From the NCBI GenBank assembly GCA_027886175.1, contig JAJNNQ010000075.1, positions 9,093,001 through 9,157,000 of the forward strand: a DNA stretch of 64,000 nucleotides, in the 5' to 3' direction. The translations under genes were made by a program, and so were the position numbers. Under the pieces are notes generated by a model, which had not been told where the DNA came from, made no database searches, and saw nothing but the letters and a program-made list of their open reading frames with translations. Of this stretch, positions 23,740 to 34,287 are shown one piece after another (the first letter of the stretch is position 1; every line of letters starts with the position of its first letter). This DNA comes from Phylloscopus collybita (lineage: Eukaryota > Chordata > Aves > Passeriformes > Phylloscopidae).

Positions 23740-25735
23740 TAGTCTACTGACCTTCTAGACAGAATATCTTTATGCAATTTCATCAACAGTTTAGGTGGAA
23801 AGCATGAAAATTATACAAATGTTTCAGACAACAAAAAATGCAAATACAGATACATGTAAAGGGAAAGATGAATGGGTTACCCTTACGAAGAGGAAAAAGG
23901 AAAAATTTTTCACCAATTGTGTGGTGATGGGACTATTGTAAAAGGAAAAACCTTGGTCTTGTAGATTATAAACAACATGGATTTTAGTGGACTTCCTTTA
24001 ATATTGATAAAAAACTTAATTATAGTTATTTAGCTCTTACAAGCATTGAAAAATTTATCCAAGATTTGAGTATTTTCATTGTTCTGAATGAGCTACAAGT
24101 TCTGCTCTCTTTTTACTGATACAGGGTGCTGTGGATTTTGCTTAGGCAGCACAGGTGTAGCTGGAAGACGAATTTGGCCCAGAATGTTTTCCCACATTAA
24201 CAATGCATTTGACATTTAAAATGAGCTACACAAAGGCAACAGATTAATCAAACCAGATATTGTAGATATGCCTGGAGCACAAAGGAAAACAACCCCACTG
24301 AGCTCAGAGCTGCATTGCCTGAACTATAAAGCAGGTTTTCATTAAGTGTGTATGATTCAGACAAATTAGGAACTAAGTACAAGGGAAAAAGAAAACCAAA
24401 CTGTAATAATTTCTGCACACTAAATTAAGATTTAAAACAATAGAGCTATTTGACACATTGCTGACCACGCAAAAGTCTGCGTCTAGATGCTTAGATTATT
24501 TTGTGTCTACCAGAATCTGCCAAAGTTTTTTTTGTTGTTGGATTTTTCCCCCACTCTTCTACTAAATTGTCAAAGATTCTTCCTTGGCTCACGAAATTCA
24601 GGCACAAACTAGGATCCCTCATCAATCAAACGTACCACGCAGTCACTAAATCACCCTGATTTCCCACATGCCTGCATTTTAAAATGTGCACATTATTTTC
24701 AGATGTGGCTGAAAATGACATGTCCCAAAGATGGTGTTATTTTATATAACACCGAGGAAAAAAACATAGTAATGTGTGTTCCTAATTTAAGAACTTTGTA
24801 GTAAAATTGTTACATATTAATTTACTTTTGAATTTCTTTTTCAAAATACCTTTGGATTTTACCACCATCGCAGTCAAGATGAAAAATGTTCTACTGCGTA
24901 TAGGACTAGCTTAGTTCAGGTCCCCATTCTGTTACAAAAGCTTTTGATATTGTTTAAGACATTTAGAAATCAATAGCTTACAGAAGCCTAAATGTCATTG
25001 AAAATCTGGAGCTTTTTATCCATGTGTGTTCCTGTTTCCCTTTTTTTACAATCAGGGTTAACAACATATTCCAAAAGTCTCAAAAAAGATAACTAAGCTA
25101 TAAGAAATACCTTTTTTTTTTCTTTTTTATTTTGCAAGAAAAATTAAGAAAAATTAGAAATTTTGCCTTTTGATTTTTTAAAATGCTTCTTTTTCAGTGA
25201 AAACAATTAATCCCATCCACAAATGCTTACAGTCAGAGAGATTACGCACAAAGATATCATGTGTGGTCAGTAATGTGGGTCATTTAGTTTTTTTCTGATG
25301 AGAGTTACACCAAGAAGAAAGTGATTAAGTAAAATATTGTTCCTTGTGTTTGTCTTATTTGCAAAATTAAAACTTAACCTTTTTTTTTTAAGGTGCCAAC
25401 TATTGGCTTTCTGAAGGAGATTTATTTCTGTGTAGTTCATGAATCTTTCTGACCACTCAAGGTGTTTGAATCTAAAAAACCCTTCCTGCTGTGAGTGGCA
25501 TACTTCTTTGGGAGAGGTCACTTTTTCTTTCCTTTTTAAAGTTGCAAGACTGTAGGTGCAAGTTTGCACATTTAAACAGAAATATTTTTGAGGCCTTGTA
25601 GCAAAATTAAGTTATTTAAATCTTAACTGCACCACCACTGATCTGCCATAAGCCTTACCTTTTCTGATTTCACAGAATCCATTAGCTGCAGATCTCACGG
25701 ATGTGGGAACAGTGGATGTACTCCACTTCCACTGA
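23740..25735. other. Unique AT-rich sequence; candidate conserved segments
   Basis: No gene or repeat family is recognised. Two stretches, about 24120-24400 and 24580-24740, are less repetitive and hold SOX-like ACAAAGG/ACAATG and homeodomain-like ATTAATC/TCAATCAA words. They are noted only as candidates for conservation testing. T/A-rich low-complexity patches lie near 25110-25180 and 25380. Confidence 0.4.
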
Positions 25736-25738
25736 AGG

Positions 25739-25786
25739 CACACTTCCATAAATGCACACTTCCATAAATGCACACTTCCATAAATG
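25739..25786. repeat. 16-bp tandem repeat, 3 perfect copies
   Basis: The unit 'cacacttccataaatg' occurs three times without mismatch (25739-25754, 25755-25770, 25771-25786), followed by the start of a fourth unit ('cac'). It lies in otherwise unique sequence, and the perfect identity suggests recent slippage. Confidence 0.97.
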
Positions 25787-25789
25787 CAC

Positions 25790-26550
25790 GTGCAGCTGCA
25801 GTTGTTAGGTCCAAAGAGATTACTATTGGAAAATAATAAAGGGTGAAGCACCACACCGTATTCACTTTCTGAAGGCTTTTAGAATACTTCAGATGAACTT
25901 AGCAAAAGCAATAGCAGAGTACTCTTACTAGAGTAATGAATTACTCTTTCAGCCAGAATACAGGGCTGAAATAAGCTGTTGGAACTCTCTATCCACAATC
26001 CAAGCATCGCAGGCAAGTTACAAAGCCAACAAGTTACTTGGAAGGATCTGCAGAACACTGGCTCTGTGGACCTATTCAAAAGCCAGTCACAAAATGCTTT
26101 TAACAAAAATATGCTACAAAACATTTCCCAACTCTCTAAGGCAAATCAAATGCCACATAACTACAATAAATCTATCACTGTCTTGGATCTTTGAAGTATA
26201 AATTTTTTTAACTCATGGCAACCATTGCTACAAAATATCATGGGGGATATGAGACCAAAAATCACCTCAGTCATTTGGGAAAAGTATAAATTATGGTGGA
26301 ATGTTTGTTGATTTAATCACCATAATAGGCAGTGACTGGCAGCAGATCTTGATGATACATCACAGAAGCAAAGCTGCTAATTTTAAAATGACAATTTTTG
26401 TACTAATAAATATCAGTGACACTTGCAGTTATTATTATTGTAGTTTTATTCAAGAGAAAAGACATAATGACATAAATGACAGTCATTCACTTAAAATTCC
26501 TTCAAGCTCTAATAAAAAAAACACGCTACAGAGTATCACAGTAGAAATGG
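25790..26550. other. Unique sequence between the 16-bp repeat and the solo LTR
   Basis: No recognised gene or repeat. ORFs of 71-102 codons have no family resemblance, and the one at 26301-26606 runs into the LTR. Confidence 0.5.
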
Positions 26551-26555
26551 CTTCT
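26551..26555. repeat. Target-site duplication, left copy (CTTCT)
   Basis: The five bases just before the LTR's TG are identical to the five bases after its terminal CA. They mark the integrase-made duplication of this insertion. Confidence 0.9.
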
Positions 26556-27203
26556 TGTCCTGGGGTGACTTTAGATGCTGAATTGTTTCCCTGTTCATCT
26601 GTTTAGCCCAGAAACAGGTTTTGCACCTTTAAAACTAGATCTGAGAGTGAAGGGGTGGGGGAGAAGAGAAAGCAGTGGAACGTATTCAAAAACATAGAAA
26701 TAAGAGTTTCAGCTTTCTCTCTCACAGACTGTGTTGTCTGCAGCACGGACAGCAGCAGAGACCTCTCCTTTGCTTTTAGTAAGGTTTTTAGCTAGCTGAG
26801 GAGGAGGAGCTCCCTGGACTGTGGCTTTTCTTTTTTTTGGAACTGTTCAGCCCTGCTCTGGACTGAAAATCCAGAAAATCAGCAGCCCACCAGGGCCTGG
26901 AACGTGGCATTTTCCAGTGCAAGAGGGACTGGTTAGAGACTGAGAGAGAGGAGCTGCACCTCAGAAAAGGACTCTCTCTCTCTGAATTTGCCATCTCTTC
27001 AGAACAACGAGAGGTTCTATTGTTTAATAGAATACATTTTTGCATGTTTGTGAGTACTATGCTTGTTAAATAAACAGTTATTTTCACTTTTCTCAAGGGA
27101 GATTTTTGTCTCCCGAACCAGGTGGAGAAAGTACCATTTAAATTTGCTTACTAGAAGGACTCCTTCAGAAATTTCCTCCATAAATTTGCCCTAAACTAAG
27201 ACA
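26556..27203 (+). mobile_element. Solo LTR of an endogenous retrovirus, 648 bp
   Basis: The element begins TGTCCTGGGGTGAC and ends in CTAAGACA, giving TG...CA ends with short imperfect inverted termini (TGTCCT / AAGACA). It lies between perfect 5-bp CTTCT duplications, which proves a retroviral-type insertion. A polyadenylation signal AATAAA lies at 27069-27074, about 130 bases before the 3' end, where an R/U5 boundary is expected, so I read the LTR on the plus strand. No internal gag/pol sequence and no second LTR are adjacent, so this is a solo LTR left by LTR-LTR recombination. A 5-bp duplication fits an ERVL-like lineage, and the text resembles LTRs common in songbirds (from memory). The ORFs inside it are not genes. 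Confidence 0.93.
27069..27074 (+). promoter_or_regulatory. LTR polyadenylation signal AATAAA
   Basis: A canonical hexamer within the LTR, followed by a T-rich, GT-containing stretch. It supports plus-strand orientation for the solo LTR. Confidence 0.7.
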
Positions 27204-27208
27204 CTTCT
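27204..27208. repeat. Target-site duplication, right copy (CTTCT)
   Basis: Identical to 26551-26555 and immediately follows the LTR's terminal CA. Confidence 0.9.
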
Positions 27209-27209
27209 A

Positions 27210-29215
27210 CTACATTCTGTCATCTCACAGCCATCTGGTGCAATCTTGTTCTGGAGCAGTTGGCCACAGCAAGCACAGGAGCCGCAGCCCTCTGCGAAGA
27301 GGACACACCGAGGGCAGATGAAGGTCAGCTGTGATATTTCAGGAAGAAGTCTGAGCCACAGTGTTCAGCTACCAATTCAGTCTTCCCCAAACTACAGAGG
27401 TTTCCAGATCTGAAGGTTGGCTTCAGGCTCAAATTTTCTGATTTTGCATTTTTAAAAGCACAAAGTTTAGTATTCACAGTTTGTGTTGGTCTTGTGGGAA
27501 TACTCAGAGGAGAGCACATAGAGAGAGTTTGCAGCGCAACAGTTTTGTTTCTTCTCCTCCCACATCCACTTAGGAAACTTCCCTTAATATTAACAGACCT
27601 AACATCCATTTCTGAATGTGAAACTGGAATAAGTTGAGGGTGTGAGGATAGGTGATTATAAACAAACATCTCTGCTTTTTCTTTCACCTTTAAGATAAAA
27701 TAATGATATTTTATTTTGGTAAATAATTACTGCTGCTGTATAAGCTGAGAAGGTCTAGTCTCAGTCAGAACCCATTAGGACCCCAAACACATCTTCAAAA
27801 TAATGTGTGTTGAAAGGCATTATGTATACAAATACTTTTTTTCCTTTAATGCACTTGGAAAATATTCACAAGCCACTTTAAGAAAGGTTATTGATGAAAG
27901 TGTATATCTTCTCCACCATTTTTTTTTGATGTATAGATCTCTATACTGTCTAGTTGATGTTCGTTATTTTTGACTGCCCCTTTCACCTTTCCATGTGGCT
28001 TATCTCAGTCCTCTTTGATGAGTTTACTGAAATAAACTGTCTTGAGTAACTGTGATGTGAACCATGTGCATTTGAAAAGGGAGAGTAAAACAGGGCTTAA
28101 AAAGGACCATTCAGTGATCTGACAGTAATGCTTAATCTGAAGTTTTCAAGTTTGGCTGCTGTTGTGAAAATCTGGAGCCCACTGCTAATGTTATTCCTTA
28201 AGCAGAACCTTTACTATAAAGGTCTGACTCAGGGTGTCAAATCCTTATCTGGGGTGTGTGCAGAAGGAGCCCAGGTTCTTTTTTTTCTCCTTCACCTGGG
28301 GAAAGTAAACTGAGATGTCTATAGCAAAGCACAAGTCACTAGCCCTGTACTAAGCACTGTTTGCAGTATTTCCTCTTGACACTGGCCTGATTTGTAAGAA
28401 TATTTACAAATGATTGCACTGAGGTTTGAACTTTATATTCTGCTGTAGATGAGGAATCAACTCTGTCAAATCAACTGCCTCAGCCGTGAACCAGTTAAAC
28501 ACATCTCTTCAACAGGACAGGAACTTCCCATGAAAGATGAGAAAGCAAGGCTAGGTTGTTCATGAGAGCAAGCATTTTCAGAGTAACTGTCTTGCTGATT
28601 CAGGGCAGGGATTTCAGCTGCAGTTTAGGGTTACGTACAAACTCATTAGCCCATTTTAACAGGTTCAGTCCCTCTTCTGAGATCTTGTCATGTATACAAA
28701 CCCCTGAAGTTTCAACTCCAAAAGCCTATTTTCATCTTCTCTGTGCCACAGAAACAGCAAAACACATAAGTAAATATTGAGGCTGTAGCTCTCAGAAGAA
28801 ACAAATGGCTGAGAAGTAGTAGTTTTTACAAAGAGGCTGATGTGACCGCATTTTCTTCAGTTTTCCAGGTGAATTTTCTTCCCCAGCTATAACACATATA
28901 AAAAAGAAAAGGCATTGCTTCTTTTTTTTGGGAGATACTTCATTACAATTCTGAGACAGAGATGAAGAAAAAGAAGTGCATACCTTCTCCAACCATTAAG
29001 ATATATAAAAAAGGATATATATAAGAATACTTAAATTTCAGATGTTTCTCCTGAAAATACTTAATAACGCAAAGTATCTACAAAGGTAATTGAGACAGTT
29101 TGCATGCAAAAACTCTTGGATGTTTCAAGAGTTTACCTGATCCAGTTGGATGTTCCAACTCCAAATGGAGTTTCCATACCAATGCGTGAATGATTTTTTT
29201 TTATACAAAAAAAGG
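27210..29215. other. Unique sequence, nothing recognised
   Basis: AT-rich unique DNA. The 120-codon minus-strand ORF at 27325-27687 has no recognised domain. No further repeat is identified. Confidence 0.45.
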
Positions 29216-29218
29216 GAT

Positions 29219-29253
29219 AATGGCTGTTTGGGTTTTTTAATGGCTGTTTGGTT

Positions 29254-29303
<50 letters not shown>
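29219..29303. repeat. 20-bp tandem pair leading into a 47-T tract
   Basis: Two copies of 'aatggctgtttggg' plus T-rich spacer (period 20, 29219-29256) run directly into 47 uninterrupted T residues (29257-29303). Confidence 0.93.
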
Positions 29304-29304
<1 letters not shown>

Positions 29305-29306
<2 letters not shown>

Positions 29307-29700
29307 GGGAAGAATCTTTGGGTTTTTTTGACCAGTACTAATATACACATTCCTCTCCTGGAATACTCATTCTGACTCATCATACTATTTCTAGAGGATG
29401 CAAACTAAGGTGAACAAACTCAGTTGGTTCTACTGCTGAAACAATGTTTGAAACACTAGAATTTAGATATATTGGCAAGAAAATGTCAAACATTGCATTG
29501 TGGGTTTTTTAGGTCTTTCCTTATAAACCATAGTATACAATAAAATATAAAAAATATCTCTAAATATTTTAAAGAACAGTCATACTGTGAAAAGTGAGTA
29601 TAAAAGAGCTTTGTAGATACTACATAGATACACTTTAGAAGATGCAAACTTCTCCAATTTTTCCAGAGTCCACTTGCACACAAAAACAGAGCTGTGAAAC

Positions 29701-29704
<4 letters not shown>
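29305..29704. other. AT-rich unique spacer
   Basis: No element is recognised between the two poly-T tracts. Confidence 0.5.

Positions 29705-29731
<27 letters not shown>
29705..29731. repeat. Poly-T tract, 27 T
   Basis: Twenty-seven uninterrupted T residues directly abut a GC-richer stretch (29733-30135). On the minus strand it would be a 3' poly-A tail, but no AATAAA is seen in the bases that would precede it. Confidence 0.95.
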
Positions 29732-29732
<1 letters not shown>

Positions 29733-30135
29733 TAGCTGAGAGCTCTGTAGGAGAAAAGAGAAGGTGATATAAACTCCTGGGTCTCAGCTCTGCAAGCCTG
29801 AAGGTGTGAGGGCAGCACACGTTCAAGTGCAGCAGGGACACAACTCAAGGGACTCAGCATAACTAGCAGAGCATGTGGGCCAAGCAGATCAGCCTGAAGG
29901 CTGTCCTGCTTTCTGAGCTTGAAACCCTGTCCCAGAAGAGCACTGGACCATGGCCTGGGGAGGCACAAATCTGTGAGAAGCTTGGGTGGATACTTCTGCA
30001 CCTGGTGAGCATGGACCCACTGCTACATCTGCAAGGTGCATTAGTGGTGATAAGCAGTGCTGTCCTGGAGCAGTCACAGTCCCTGCACACAAATGGATCA
30101 CATGTGCAGAAAGGGAATGGACATGCAGCATTTTT
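29733..30135. other. GC-richer unidentified stretch next to poly-T
   Basis: This 400-bp segment is visibly richer in G+C than its flanks and open in several overlapping frames on both strands (80-171 codons). That fits low stop density rather than a real gene. None of the translations resembles a known protein. It could be the body of a minus-strand retrocopy whose poly-A tail is 29705-29731, part of an unrecognised LTR, or ordinary unique sequence. Confidence 0.35.
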
Positions 30136-30139
30136 ACAT

Positions 30140-31895
30140 CCAGTCAATTATTTTTGCAATATATGACCTATTCATTGTCATTTAAGCTTGTAGTAGTTCT
30201 TAGACAAGAAAGTTCCTGAATTAAGTATGCAGTTTTGTGAGCTGAATTTACAATTTTATGTAAATTACATTTACATAATTAAGAGTCCAATTTTTAAATT
30301 AATTTGTATTTGTACCTGCATATGCAGAAACATGTGTGCTGTTGCACATGTACTTCTTTCTTTAATTATCTTTGTCTTGCCCATTTACATAATAATTTTT
30401 TCCAACTGAGGCAATTATTTTTAGCCTCCCATTAAAAATTGAAACACTAGGTAGAGAGACAACGAGCTGAACATCCTTCAGTCTTTTTCAACATGAGAAC
30501 AAGTCTGACAAAGCAGAAGATCTTATCCCTCTTGAACTCAGAATGTACAGAAGTTCAGGATATGTCATGAGTCTCCAGAAAGCTATGCACCCATTCATTC
30601 ATTGAAGGACCAGACCCAAAATAGATTTGAAATCCTATTTGTACATGCCATATATGAAAGCTTTGTTTGTACTTCCTTCCATTTTTAAACACAATTAAAA
30701 ATAAAAGACACTCTTCAGAGAAATGCATACCAGTCTGCAAAATTCCCCCTTTCCCAGGGCAGAGGCCAAGAAAGAGACAATGTTTCGTTTCCCCAAAATA
30801 GGTTCTGGTTGCACTAAACCAAATCCAGCAAGAGAAATAATTGTCTGTGGTCACAGACAGATCAGGATTCTCTTTTGGTAATTTGGCTCATGATACAGGC
30901 AGACAAATTTACTAAATGGAATTTTTGTGCACAGATTTAAAAAGTAAAAGCACTGCAAAGTACAGAGTTGAAAGTGGCATTAATTACACAAGATGAAAGA
31001 GTCAAAAAACATACACATACAAAAAATGTACCTGCTGCAATCTATTTTGGGGGAAGTTGCAACTTTGCACTCACATACAGATATCTCAAATGATAAATTA
31101 GCAACCATTAGCCCGAGAGGAAACAAACACACTTTAAAGTTGAAGCACAAAGTGATCAACAAATGACAGTGGTTAAACGAGCTGAGGTGTGGGAATACAG
31201 GTCATGTTTTTTGAAACAGTATACAAAGAGGATTCTGAGTTGGGAGTTAGCTGCTGAAAGTAGAGTGTGAGAGGAACTTTTCTTGGGGTAGTTTATGCTT
31301 ACCATAGAGACAAATATGGCTGTGGGCTTAACTTAATGGCTTGACAACCAAAGGAAAGGAAAAATGTTGAACAATGGAGTCCTTCTTCGATGTGAAAGAA
31401 GAAAAGCTGTTGACCAGCTGATAGCTGGAGTCATGCATTACAAGAAGCTAAATGCTCATAGCTTATGGATTCCTTCCCACAGGGAGCTAGGACATCCCCC
31501 ACTCTCTCCATCTGTGCATTGTGGCAAGCATGAAAACAGTTCTCTGAAGCTCCTGCCACTATGCTGAGCCTTCTCAGACTCCTTCCGTCACCACTTGAAA
31601 TAAGAGTATGCTTTCCCCTTGTTAAAGAAGATTAATCTGCCATGATGTCAGTGACTGAGTGGACTTCATGTATTTGGTCTCAGTCATGGTATTTTTACCC
31701 TAATTGGAGACAATGTTGCTGATTTAGACCATCTGCTGAAAGATGACATCCTTTTGAGGCACTCGCAGACCAAAAACAATAACCTCTCAACATGCATAGA
31801 GATGTTTTACACTTCTATCCAGCATTTCCATGGAGAATTTTAAAGCTCTCTGCATACTAGTGTGTTCAGCTTCCCAGAGACTTCAAGCAGTGGGC
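30140..31895. other. Unique AT-rich sequence, nothing recognised
   Basis: Short ORFs only (up to 99 codons, 30555-30854 minus). No repeat family is identified. Confidence 0.45.
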
Positions 31896-31899
31896 AATA

Positions 31900-32015
31900 C
31901 TCCCGCTTTACACATGGCAAGATGAAACCTTGAAGAAGTCAAGGAACCTGAATTTGAGATCACCCAGCAAATCTTTATCTGGATGAGGAATAGAAACCAG
32001 GTCACCTTACATGTG
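31900..32015 (-). mobile_element. MIR-like SINE remnant, reverse orientation
   Basis: The plus strand reads 'ttacacatggcaagatgaaa', then 'gaagtcaaggaacctgaatt', 'gatcacccagcaaa' and 'gaggaatagaaaccaggtca'. This follows the reverse-complement order of a MIR core ('ttacagatggggaaactgag...aaggtcacacagc...gggatttgaacccaggtc'). The copy is old and diverged, with no clear target duplications. Confidence 0.55.
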
Positions 32016-32019
32016 GTTC

Positions 32020-32700
32020 TGCACTTCATTCATCCCTTGGTGCTCTGACCTCACCCTGCTCCATGAACCTCGTCATAACTATATGGGAAATGCAGCTGTT
32101 AGTTCAAACATTACCTGTCTGAACTAAAACCACACCAGCAGATGGAAATACAGTAAGTTAATAGCTGTTCCAAGAAGCAATCATTTAAGGTACCAAGAAA
32201 TTGCTTCTGTTAACCTTTTCCCTTTGTGACATTTGACCAGTATATATGGAGGTTACAAAGGCCACCCATTATCACCATTTTATGAGACTTGGATTGCCTC
32301 TGATCTTTCTCCACATTTTGCATTCAATAGCCTTTACCTGATCCAGCAAATGGTAATATTAACCAGCTACAATACGTTTTTTTTCCTTTATGACCCAGTG
32401 CCCACAGCCACAGAGAAAGTATAATGTAGCTTTCTTTGCAGTTAGATACTTCTTCTTAGAGTCTTATACCAATTTTATGGCAAAATCTTCTTCCTCTATA
32501 TCTTTGATCCAGCCTCAATTTCATGCACATTTTTAGAGTTTGATATTACATTACTAAATATATTTTGTTCTTTATTTTTTTTCAGTTATGCATGTTTTGC
32601 TGCTATAGTTTCACTGTCAAACTAACCTACCTGTTATGCTCCTTGTGTTAGTCCCTAGACTTTTACATCTTCTTCATAAGAAGCTTAGTCTAGATCGGTG
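32020..32700. other. Unique sequence, nothing recognised
   Basis: AT-rich DNA without a recognised element. The 63-codon ORF at 32233-32424 is unremarkable. Confidence 0.5.
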
Positions 32701-32702
32701 TG

Positions 32703-32766
32703 CTATCTAATAGAGTTGTAAAATATTGGGGTGTCTATCTAATAGAGCTGTAAAATATTGGGGGAC
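32703..32766. repeat. 32-bp tandem duplication
   Basis: Two adjacent copies start 'ctatctaatagag' at 32703 and 32735 and continue 'tgtaaaatattgggg'. They differ by about one base over most of the unit, which suggests a recent local duplication. Confidence 0.93.
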
Positions 32767-32769
32767 TGG

Positions 32770-33720
32770 CTTATCAAGTGCTTTGGAGATTCAGGCAATC
32801 AGTACTGCTAATGCCCCAGCCTGATCTGTATGCCTTCAAGGACAAGAGTAATTCCTGAAATAATTTTCCAATGTGATATAAAAAAAACCCTTAGGGGAGA
32901 AAGGGTGTGTTTTGATCTAAACTCACACCATACAGGAAGTTTTGCAGAGAGAAAGGAATGTGGTGATGATTTAATTATCCTCTTCAAAGCAAAAAGCATG
33001 TTATTAGCAAGAGGCTGTGACTCAGAGTTTTATACTTGGTTTAAGTTCTTATTAGCGGTTTTGAAACAAGGGAGATTGATTGATTCTTATTCACTCATTA
33101 AACTTGTTAATTTACTAAGATTCATTGCACTGGTGTTGAGAGTTGCAGGAAGTTGCAGAAAGAAATTGAATATGGTGCAGGTAATGTTATTTCTTAAAGG
33201 ATGTTCATCTATGCCCTGTAAGGCATCCTTTGAACCACATTTTGGAGGCTTCTTTTCTTTTCTTTTAACCTGTCGAACTAATGAATGGGGACAGACACGG
33301 GTACTCACCTTCTGACCCAAAGCATTTTGTAAAATTATCTCCAGAAGTAGTTACTTCAAGCAATAACATTTTGACATCTAGAAGTTTTATTGCTGTTATT
33401 TCTGCCATGGGAAAACAAACAGAAGACTTTGAATCATGAACTGTTCCAGCATTAACAGTGCAACCTACAGATATTGTGGGATTATCTTTCTCTAAGTTAG
33501 GCCATACCCAATACAATTTCTTTGTGAGATGTCTTATCAGCAATAAAAGATGTGAATACAGGGTCTGCCATGGGGGAAGATATTGAGCTCCTTCACAAGG
33601 CTAAAGCAAACTAAGGTGTAGACTAAAGGAGATGAAAATAAAAACATTGTTTCAGCTTCTACTTTAAATCAAAACCAAGCAGAATTAGCAAGTGTTCATG
33701 GCAAAACACATCAGATTAAA
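32770..33720. other. Unique sequence with a 161-codon ORF of no recognised family
   Basis: A plus-strand ORF at 32830-33315 translates to a mixed, Phe/Leu/Lys-rich peptide without a recognisable domain. A 77-codon ORF overlaps its 3' part on the other strand. It is treated as chance. Confidence 0.4.
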
Positions 33721-33724
33721 CCAA

Positions 33725-33740
33725 CCCCCCCCTCCCCCCC
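33725..33740. repeat. C8-T-C7 tract (potential G-quadruplex on the minus strand)
   Basis: Eight C, one T and seven C residues. The minus strand contains four or more GGG groups within 16 bases, enough for a G4 by the usual pattern rule. It is the longest C/G homopolymer in a window dominated by A/T runs. Confidence 0.9.
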
Positions 33741-33744
33741 ACTG

Positions 33745-34245
33745 ACAACCTGTAATTTATTACAGCCTTGCTTTACACTGTTTGGAACAAACTAACAGGA
33801 TTTAAGCACGGGGTAGTGATTATGAATATCCTAGTTGCGATCTGTTTGCCAGAAAACAAGAGTTCAGTGCTTTGTATAAAAATGTAACACCTTTAAAATA
33901 TCTCAGTCGGGTTACAAAACAGCAAATATCCCCCCTTCCCTCCTAAGGTTTGTTTCAGGAAATATTGGCTGTGGTGTGGCCATTAAGATGTCCATGATGA
34001 AAAGAGTCTGTTCTCTGTTACACTCTGAATGGATTAGTATCTTGTGGGTTCAGGCAACACTTCTCCTTTCCAGTCCTTGATGCCGAAAGGTTAGATAGGA
34101 GCACAGGAGGTCAACTCTGTTACTTTTTATGGAGGCAGAAAATGGCATAAAACGAAAATAATTTCCTGTGAAAGCTGAGGACATTCCTTCATTAGATTTG
34201 TTTCCTGTGCTAGGTCATATGGCTTTTTTGCCTTTTTTCTTTCTT
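33745..34245. other. Unique sequence, nothing recognised
   Basis: About 500 bases of ordinary AT-rich sequence. A small C-rich cluster lies near 33930. Confidence 0.5.

Positions 34246-34250
<5 letters not shown>

Positions 34251-34283
<33 letters not shown>
34251..34283. repeat. Poly-T tract, 33 T
   Basis: An uninterrupted T run preceded by an imperfect CTTT-rich stretch (about 34223-34250). Confidence 0.95.

Positions 34284-34284
<1 letters not shown>

Positions 34285-34287
<3 letters not shown>

Noticed and set aside
26788..27096. 102-codon minus-strand ORF
   Set aside because: Entirely within the solo LTR and antisense to it. No protein family is recognised.
32830..33315. 161-codon plus-strand ORF as a possible gene
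   Set aside because: The peptide shows no family signature, and the start lacks any promoter or splice context.
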